Shown piece by piece: positions 1-5,253 of a DNA stretch of 9,420 nucleotides. The DNA comes from JBCCKC01 sp039182435 (GTDB taxonomy: Bacteria > Verrucomicrobiota > Verrucomicrobiia > Opitutales > Coraliomargaritaceae). Position numbers and translations under genes: made by a program. Under the pieces are notes generated by a model. The model saw only the letters and a list, made by a program, of their open reading frames with translations, had not been told where the DNA came from and did no database searches. The stretch lies in contig JBCDCC010000086.1 of NCBI GenBank assembly GCA_039182435.1, forward strand, positions 1-9,420. The letters are read 5' to 3'. The first letter of the stretch is position 1, and each line of letters opens with the position of its first letter.

Positions 1-579
1 GCGGCCAAGAAGCCGTTTCTTATTATCGCTGCCGCTTGTTTGGCTCTGGCACCATGGCCGCTTTTCCTTGGGCTCAAGGGGGAGGCGACACGTCTTGAGG
101 CGGAAGCTCTAGAGATTCGCTCGGCGACCAATCCGCTACTTTCCAATCAAGCGAAGATTCAGGAGAATACCGATGCCGCTACTGAGTTAACGGAGGCGAT
201 AGCCCGGGTCGAAGGCTTGGTGAATTCCAAGGTGAATTGGATTCATTTCTTCGCAGAGCTTCAGGACAGTCTCTATGATACGAAAGATGTCTGGCTGGAT
301 GACTTAGAGGTTGTCCGAGGAGTTGATGATCAGGGTGAGTCGAGGTATGAAGTGATCCTCCTGGGGCAGATGCTCGTCCGCGAGTCAGTCGATGGTGCCA
401 ACAATATCGATCAGGCCGCCCTCTCGAATCGCATCAAAGAACTTCAAGCAGGCTTCGAGTCTTCCGAATTCATTGTCGCCTCTAAGCAGCCACAAATTTC
501 GTGGGGTAATCTCTTTGAGGGACTCAACGTTTTGCCATTCAAAATCAACTTGATCGTCGATACGGCGAAACCGCTTTAA
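1..579 (+). CDS. PilN-like inner-membrane pilus assembly protein, C-terminal part (Amuc_1101-type; 5' end outside window)
   Basis: Seen: the frame is open from base 1 to the TAA at 577-579, giving 192 visible residues with no plausible start, so the gene is cut by the window edge. Visible residues 3-4 are Lys-Lys, followed by a hydrophobic helix at about 5-25, a Glu/Ala-rich probable coiled coil at about 28-70, and a mixed alpha/beta domain at about 78-190 containing 'WLDDLEV' and 'VILLGQMLV'. Known: this order (cytoplasmic basic flank, one membrane helix, coiled coil, ferredoxin-like periplasmic domain) is that of PilN/GspL-type proteins, which pair with PilO/GspM in the inner membrane. Inferred: in Akkermansia-type loci the equivalent position is held by a PilM-like protein (Amuc_1101 family), so the missing N-terminus may carry an actin-like PilM domain fused upstream of the membrane helix. 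A stand-alone PilN is the alternative. The next gene starts 3 nt after the stop, implying co-transcription and perhaps translational coupling. Confidence 0.72.
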   Translation, partial: AAKKPFLIIAAACLALAPWPLFLGLKGEATRLEAEALEIRSATNPLLSNQAKIQENTDAATELTEAIARVEGLVNSKVNWIHFFAELQDSLYDTKDVWLDDLEVVRGVDDQGESRYEVILLGQMLVRESVDGANNIDQAALSNRIKELQAGFESSEFIVASKQPQISWGNLFEGLNVLPFKINLIVDTAKPL

Positions 580-582
580 CCT

Positions 583-1608
583 ATGGATCTGATTAAAAAG
601 AATCTCGTTTTCTCTATCGTCGTCGCTGTGGCGGTGGTCGTATTTGTAGCAGGCGCTGTCCTTTCGGTTCTGGAAATGGGTGCAGCTGGTGATGCCAAGA
701 AGAAAGTCAGCAGTGCCGAATCGCAGCACAAGTCCGTGCTTAACAGCAGCATTGCACCGACCGAAGCAAATGTCGCCGCATCTCAAGCGAATGTCGAATC
801 GCTGACCAGCGAGCTCGCGATGATCCGTGAACATCTCGAAGAGGGAGCGGATCTCGAAAGCTCTGACGACTCTATCGCAGTCATGGCATCTATTCAGCAA
901 TTCATCGCAGCCTACCGTTCCACGGCGAAAGGTCATGTCAATGCAGCCGGTGAGGCCGCACCTATCGAAACGCCAAGCGATTTTGCCTTCGGTTTTGATA
1001 CTTATGTTGATGAAAGCAGTGTCGAAGATAAGCCAGAGGTCACACCGATTATCGATACACAGCGCCAGGTTTTGGATTTCGCGCTTACTAAGTTGATTGC
1101 CGCCGATCCAGAAGCGATTCATGAAGTGCTTCGTGAGTCACCAGAGTTCGTATTGAGTGCACGCGAAGTCGCTGCTCCCGCGACTGAAGAAGAGAAGCCG
1201 AGGGCTCGTCGCCAGAGAACGAATACTGCCGAGGACAAAGGTTTTCAGCTTGAGGCGCCCGTTTCGGCACGCGTCCCCGGCGCGATCGATACGCTTGCAT
1301 TCAGCATCTCATTTTCTAGTAAGACACCGACACTTCGTCAGTTCATGAATGAGCTGGCTGAGTTTGAGTTGCCACTCGTTATTCGCAGTATCGATGTTGA
1401 GCGACCAACGGAAACGACTGCTTCAGTCTCTGCGAGCGCAGGCGATGAACTCAGTTCCATCTTCGGCGCATTCAATCAAGATGCCGCACCTGTGACTGAA
1501 GCCATCGAACAAAAGCCCGTGGTTAAAGATACCGTATCTAAATTCACGATCGTTTTTGAATATATTCAAATCGTCCTGCCGGACACGGGGAAGGGTGAAG
1601 AAGCCTAA
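583..1608 (+). CDS. Amuc_1100 family pilus-like protein (PilO/GspM-like)
   Basis: Seen: 341 residues from an ATG 3 nt after the preceding stop. A short basic N-terminus is followed by one membrane helix (about 8-32), a probable coiled coil (about 36-90), a first alpha/beta region (about 95-200, with 'FAFGFDTYVD'), a charged linker with a basic patch 'KPRARRQR' (205-212), and a second alpha/beta domain (about 235-335) whose pattern 'LAFSISFSSKTPTLRQFMNE' then 'LPLVIRSIDVERP' is the strand-helix-strand of PilO-like ferredoxin folds. Known: A. muciniphila Amuc_1100 (about 317 residues, the TLR2-associated pilus-region protein) has the same order, including an 'I-x-P-(S/T)-x-x-N' stretch after the helix, a central helical 'LGFEL'-type segment and a final beta-rich stretch. 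Here the counterparts are 'SSIAPTEAN', 'LDFALTKLI' and 'FTIVFEYIQIVLP'. Inferred role: periplasmic dimerising partner of the PilN-like protein encoded upstream. No Shine-Dalgarno is visible before the ATG. Confidence 0.82.
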   Translation: MDLIKKNLVFSIVVAVAVVVFVAGAVLSVLEMGAAGDAKKKVSSAESQHKSVLNSSIAPTEANVAASQANVESLTSELAMIREHLEEGADLESSDDSIAVMASIQQFIAAYRSTAKGHVNAAGEAAPIETPSDFAFGFDTYVDESSVEDKPEVTPIIDTQRQVLDFALTKLIAADPEAIHEVLRESPEFVLSAREVAAPATEEEKPRARRQRTNTAEDKGFQLEAPVSARVPGAIDTLAFSISFSSKTPTLRQFMNELAEFELPLVIRSIDVERPTETTASVSASAGDELSSIFGAFNQDAAPVTEAIEQKPVVKDTVSKFTIVFEYIQIVLPDTGKGEEA

Positions 1609-1622
1609 TCGACTTAAATCCG

Positions 1623-1655
1623 ATGACAGGTCTGGTGATTAATTTTTCTGAATAA
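1623..1655 (+). other. possible 10-codon leader ORF coupled to the next gene
   Basis: Seen: in the 46-nt gap between the Amuc_1100-type and Amuc_1099-type genes, an ATG opens a 10-codon frame (MTGLVINFSE). Its TAA overlaps the ATG of the next gene in the arrangement TAATG. The downstream gene has no Shine-Dalgarno, so ribosomes terminating here could re-initiate. This is inference only: the ORF is short enough to be chance and has no ribosome binding site of its own. Confidence 0.15.
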
Positions 1656-2539
1656 TGAATAAAGTATTTGATAAGCTGATTTTGGTTCTAGCGTTTCTAT
1701 TATTAGGGGGCGGGATCACGCTATACTTTTTGAAATCTGGCGGCACCTCTTCGGATGTTGTGAATGAGCTTCCTTCCGGAGGTGCTTACGAAGCCGTTGA
1801 ATCTGCGCCGGTTGCAGTTGCTTCGGCCGAATGGCCAGAGGCCATCGAGCAGGAGCCAGGCGTGCTCTACGATGTGTTTACCCCGCCAGAGATCTTCATC
1901 GATAGAGATGGAAGATTTGTTTTTGAGGGATACACGATTGGACCTGCCAAGGAATGGACCATCTATCTCGCCGCTTTGGCGCAAAAACCTTATCGAATAC
2001 AGCTTGAAGGTTATATTGAAGAGGATCGTTCTGATGCGTCAAAGACCTTGCTGCTGCTCTTTGATGAAGAGAAGGGTGAGAGCCTGCGGGGTCGAGTGGG
2101 CGACGATAAGTCTGATTTCGAGTTTAAAGTGCTCTCATTTGAGATCGAGCGTGTCGGCAATGCTGCTACTGGTTCATTGCGCAAGATCGCTACTGCGACG
2201 ATCCTCGATCAGCGAACTGGCAGTGAGGTGGTCTTAACGCATGGTGAGCGTCTTTACGAAGACGAAGTCTCGATTTCGATTTTATCTGATGCCGATCCTG
2301 CCTTTGTTGCCGAGCTGGCTGCGGTTGGGGATGAGTTTCAAGAGGGTGAGGACCGCTTTATCCTCCGCGAGATTAACCTTGAAGAATCCTCTATATCGGT
2401 GGAGAAAATAGTGGATGGCAACGCTGACTCTGAAATAAAAACTTTAACTGAACGATCAAGCCAAGATCCTGAACCCGACGCAGAGCAGGCTCCCGAGCCT
2501 GCCGAGATTCAAACAGGTTTTGAAGGCTTCTTTAACTAA
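1655..2539 (+). CDS. Amuc_1099 family pilus-like system protein (bitopic periplasmic connector)
   Basis: Seen: 294 residues. An N-terminal membrane helix (about 7-27) lacks a cleavage site, so the protein is probably anchored in the inner membrane with the rest in the periplasm. A short linker leads to a motif with 'GVLYDVFTPPEIFID' at about 69-83, then beta-rich segments to about 260 (for example 'PYRIQLEGYIEED' and 'VVLTHGERLYEDE'). The last 25-30 residues are Pro/Glu/Asp-rich and end in aromatic 'GFEGFFN'. Known: proteins of this size, with an N-terminal helix and a 'YDVFTPPEI'-like motif, sit between the Amuc_1100 and secretin genes in verrucomicrobial pilus-like loci. No experimental function is firmly known to me. 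Inferred: by position and topology it could play the PilP/GspC role, linking the inner-membrane PilN/PilO-like pair to the secretin. The ATG is preceded by AT-rich sequence without a Shine-Dalgarno, and the gap to the secretin gene is 33 nt or less. Confidence 0.75.
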   Translation: MNKVFDKLILVLAFLLLGGGITLYFLKSGGTSSDVVNELPSGGAYEAVESAPVAVASAEWPEAIEQEPGVLYDVFTPPEIFIDRDGRFVFEGYTIGPAKEWTIYLAALAQKPYRIQLEGYIEEDRSDASKTLLLLFDEEKGESLRGRVGDDKSDFEFKVLSFEIERVGNAATGSLRKIATATILDQRTGSEVVLTHGERLYEDEVSISILSDADPAFVAELAAVGDEFQEGEDRFILREINLEESSISVEKIVDGNADSEIKTLTERSSQDPEPDAEQAPEPAEIQTGFEGFFN

Positions 2540-2572
2540 CTCTTTCAACAAATACCCAAAGTGTCTAACATT

Positions 2573-4945
2573 ATGAAAAAACACCTCCTCGCTCAACTAC
2601 GTCAGACTATCCCTATGGTGGTGGTCGCGCTAGGAACTGCGGCACTGATCGCCCCACAACACGCCATCGGGCAAACAGCCTCGGAAAAAATCCGTTTGAT
2701 GGCTGAAACGCTTCGCGCACGTGATGCAGGTAACTTGGCTCAGGCCAAAGTGAGTGCAGAAGAGCTGATCAAGATCGCACCGGATGACGAGAACGTGCAA
2801 CGTATCTTAGCATCGATCAATTCCGACCTTGAGCGTCAAAGCGGTGGCGCTGCTATCTATGGCAATGCAAGCGCCGAGTCTGTCGATGCAGTCGTCGATA
2901 CCTCCTTGGCCGCACAAGCCAACGAGCTGATGGCAGATACTTCGGTAGAAGAAGCTGTGATGGAAGGTGAAGCTGGCAGCCCTTACGCTGTCTCAATAGC
3001 TGAAGTCAGCCCCGAGTATGTCGCGACAGATGCGATCGTCCAAGATCTACTCATTCAGGGCCGTGCTCAGTTCCTGAACGGAGATTATGACGGCGCTGCG
3101 GCGACTTTTAAAGAAGTTGAAGCGCGTGAGCCCAACAACAAAGAAGCCAAGCTCTTCTCGACTCGTATTGCTGAGTTTGTCGGTGAGATCCAGAAGCAGA
3201 ACCTCTACAAGACTCGCGGCCAGATGCTGACTGAAGTCGATCAACAGTGGGAGCGTCCGAAAGTCTTCGCAGTCGATGGAGGAGGTGACTCTGGTCCGGT
3301 AATCAACGAAGGACTTAAAGACAAGATGGAGAGCATTACGATTCCTCAAGTTAATTTCTCCGGTATGGAGCTGACTCGTGTGATTGAGACACTATCCGAA
3401 CTCTCCGTTGAGTATGATCCAGCCCGAGTGGGTGTGAATATCATCCCTCTCTTCAATGAGAGCCAAGGTAATCCTAAGGTGAACATTAGCCTGCGTAATT
3501 TGAATCTGGATCGCATCCTCCAGTTCGTCACACAGCAGGTTAACTACGCTTATGATATCGGTGAAGATGCAGTCACGGTTTCCCCTGATGGTGCAGGAGA
3601 TAGTGTGAGCACAATTACTGAGTTCTTCCCGCTATCACGGGCGACCGTCATTCGTTTGACTGGTGTGCGTGGCTCTGGAGGTGGTTCGAGTGGTCCAGTG
3701 GACCCATTTGCAGCACCGACAGTTTCTGCTGACACAGGTCCATCCGCGGATGAAGAGACTGAAGCGCTGCAAGGATTCTTCCAGCGTGCAGGTGTTAATT
3801 TCGAATTGAGCGGTGCCAGCCTCGCCTTCGATGGTGAGCAACTCATTGTGACACAAACCCGTCGTAACCTTGAGCGCATGCGCACGATCCTTCGTAATTA
3901 CAACGAAGTGAAACAGGTTGAAATCGAAACGAAGTTCCTTGAAGTCACTCAGAACGATTTGGATGAAGTTGGTTTCGATTGGCTTGTCAGCAGCGATGGG
4001 AATACAGTATTCGAATTTAGTCCTCGCACTCTCAGCGATGGATTTTCGGTGTCTGAAGACAGTTCCAATATCTCTATCAGAGATGTGTTCACTGGCTCAA
4101 GCGACATTCCAGTCACTCCGCCTCAGATCCCAGCCACCATTGACCTGGCAACTGGTGCAGCAGATGTGCTTTCACGCACAGGAAGTAAAGCGCTCAGTAT
4201 CGGTTCGTATGATGCGGATTTTGCGATTCGTGCGCTCTCGCGAAAGACAGGTAGCGATCTCATGAGTGCGCCCAAAGTGACTGTCCTCTCCGGTAAGCGG
4301 GCGAGTATAACTGTTGCTCAAGAGCTTCGTTATCCAGAAAGCTACGGCGATATCGAGTCTACTGTTTCATCGAGTAACTCAGGTGGTTCGGCAATATCGA
4401 TTACAGCTGGCACCCCAGAGGATTTTACGACACGTAACGTTGGTGTGGAGCTTTCGGTGACACCAAATGTAGAGAATGATGATACCATCAGTCTAATACT
4501 TGAGCCTCGCGTGACTGAATTTGAAGGCTTCGTTGAATACGGAGGTCCTAGCGTCGCTCTAGCGAGTGGCACGACTGTGACGGTTCCGGCGGGCTTCTAT
4601 CAGCCAGTGTTTGCAACTCGTGAAGTTTCAACGGAGGTAACCATTTTTGACGGTGCAACTGTTGTCATGGGTGGACTTACTCGGGATCAAGTTCAATCTA
4701 TTAACGACAGCGTGCCGGTTCTTGGAGACATTCCTGGTGTCGGTCGCCTCTTTCGTTCGGAAGGCGAGACACGTCAGAAGCGAAACCTATTGATTTTTGT
4801 CACGGCGAATTTGGTCAGCCCAGGTGGTTCACCTGCTCGCCAGAACTATCGTAACGTGAAGTCGAATTCGCTCTTCCAGAATCCGACGATCATGACGCCA
4901 TCCGGAACTGCGAATCGCACAATCCCACCGTCTGAAGGCGAGTAA
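2573..4945 (+). CDS. Amuc_1098 family outer-membrane secretin (type IV pilus / T2SS type) with TPR-like N-terminus
   Basis: Seen: 790 residues from ATG 2573; an in-frame GTG at 2561 would add four residues. I prefer the ATG because it starts directly on the basic n-region 'MKKHLLAQLRQ' of a signal peptide, with probable cleavage after 'AIG' near residue 33. Domains in order: TPR-like helices at about 37-88 and 157-198 ('GRAQFLNGDYDGAAATFKEV'); a short N0/STN-like domain at about 257-338; a Gly/Ser-rich low-complexity linker at about 364-399; an N1-like segment at about 402-441; and the secretin barrel domain from about 446 ('VKQVEIETKFLEV') with the signature 'VPVLGDIPGVGRLF' at 714-727 and 'LLIFVTAN' at 739-746. 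Known: the C-terminal signature is diagnostic of the secretin superfamily (PilQ, GspD). Inferred: it forms the outer-membrane multimeric channel for this system, the TPRs serving assembly or peptidoglycan/partner contact. No lipobox cysteine is present. It is the last gene of the operon, followed by a strong terminator. Confidence 0.92.
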   Translation: MKKHLLAQLRQTIPMVVVALGTAALIAPQHAIGQTASEKIRLMAETLRARDAGNLAQAKVSAEELIKIAPDDENVQRILASINSDLERQSGGAAIYGNASAESVDAVVDTSLAAQANELMADTSVEEAVMEGEAGSPYAVSIAEVSPEYVATDAIVQDLLIQGRAQFLNGDYDGAAATFKEVEAREPNNKEAKLFSTRIAEFVGEIQKQNLYKTRGQMLTEVDQQWERPKVFAVDGGGDSGPVINEGLKDKMESITIPQVNFSGMELTRVIETLSELSVEYDPARVGVNIIPLFNESQGNPKVNISLRNLNLDRILQFVTQQVNYAYDIGEDAVTVSPDGAGDSVSTITEFFPLSRATVIRLTGVRGSGGGSSGPVDPFAAPTVSADTGPSADEETEALQGFFQRAGVNFELSGASLAFDGEQLIVTQTRRNLERMRTILRNYNEVKQVEIETKFLEVTQNDLDEVGFDWLVSSDGNTVFEFSPRTLSDGFSVSEDSSNISIRDVFTGSSDIPVTPPQIPATIDLATGAADVLSRTGSKALSIGSYDADFAIRALSRKTGSDLMSAPKVTVLSGKRASITVAQELRYPESYGDIESTVSSSNSGGSAISITAGTPEDFTTRNVGVELSVTPNVENDDTISLILEPRVTEFEGFVEYGGPSVALASGTTVTVPAGFYQPVFATREVSTEVTIFDGATVVMGGLTRDQVQSINDSVPVLGDIPGVGRLFRSEGETRQKRNLLIFVTANLVSPGGSPARQNYRNVKSNSLFQNPTIMTPSGTANRTIPPSEGE

Positions 4946-4968
4946 GCAAATAGGCTAAGTCCATTTTC

Positions 4969-4997
4969 AAAAGCCCGCCAATATGGCGGGCTTTTTT
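4969..4997 (+). terminator. Rho-independent terminator of the pilus-like operon
   Basis: Seen: perfect 12-bp stem (4969-4980 paired with 4984-4995) with a GC-rich core GCCCGCC/GGCGGGC, a three-base loop and a run of six T (4992-4997). It lies 24 nt after the secretin stop. The A/T arms make it partly symmetrical, so it could also stop transcripts arriving from the convergent gene. Confidence 0.93.
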
Positions 4998-5253
4998 GTC
5001 TAAGCTTTGGGTTAAGTTGTATCGGCTGGGGTGTAGGGCCCTGGAGGCTTAGATGCCCATGTTTTTCCCGCTAAGAGTTGCCAAGATACGCGCAGTGATA
5101 CGAGACTTGGATACAGATGTATATATCTTGGCCTCAATTTTAGAGAGACTTTCTGGACTTCCCTGAAAATTTTGCGACCTAGCTAACAGGGATTTTCGGA
5201 TCTTCTATCCAGAGACGAATGCGGAGTGGCCTCTCTGAGTTCGCGCATGCGTT
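4998..5253. other. convergent intergenic region without a firm gene
   Basis: This stretch separates the pilus-like operon from the convergent STT3-like gene. Seen: a possible 37-codon + strand ORF (5053-5166); an 8-bp perfect inverted repeat CCAAGATA (5081-5088) / TATCTTGG (5124-5131); a weak stem TCCCTG (5160-5165) / CAGGGA (5187-5192) with a long loop; and a - strand frame, open but without an ATG start, that ends at 5049. Part of that - strand frame resembles the C-terminus of the adjacent gene. I saw no clear terminator for the - strand gene here other than the symmetrical stem at 4969-4995. The region could hold a remnant of a decayed gene or a small RNA; nothing decides this from sequence alone. 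Confidence 0.5.
5053..5166 (+). CDS. possible small protein of 37 residues, unrecognised
   Basis: Seen: ATG at 5053 preceded by GGAGG at 5043-5047, five bases upstream. This is the strongest Shine-Dalgarno-like sequence in the window, whose other genes have none. The product starts MPMFFPLRVAKIRAVIRDLD and is mixed charged/aliphatic in a way compatible with one amphipathic helix; there is no signal peptide or membrane segment. It ends at TGA 5164-5166, and the same frame stays open for another 23 codons to TGA at 5236-5238. That could mean a longer gene broken by a nonsense mutation, or chance. It sits downstream of the operon terminator and would need its own promoter, for which I see only weak candidates between 4996 and 5022. 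I do not recognise a family. Confidence 0.25.
   Translation: MPMFFPLRVAKIRAVIRDLDTDVYILASILERLSGLP

Noticed and set aside
40..42. TTG as the start of the first gene
   Set aside because: The frame is open to base 1 and this TTG falls inside the membrane helix, which would be truncated; the gene continues upstream of the window.
385..1122. A 245-codon open frame on the - strand across the end of the PilN-like gene and the first half of the Amuc_1100-type gene
   Set aside because: It overlaps two well-supported + strand genes entirely and has a Cys/Arg/His-rich composition typical of antisense shadow frames, with no domain I recognise and no promoter context.
5160..5197. TCCCTG/CAGGGA stem followed by TTTT as a second terminator
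   Set aside because: Only six base pairs with a loop of about 21 nt and a competing GAAAAT/ATTTTC pairing; too weak to call.
5164..5238. Selenocysteine or read-through at the TGA of the small ORF
   Set aside because: The downstream frame is open for 23 codons, but no tight hairpin of the bacterial SECIS type follows the TGA; a broken frame or chance is simpler.
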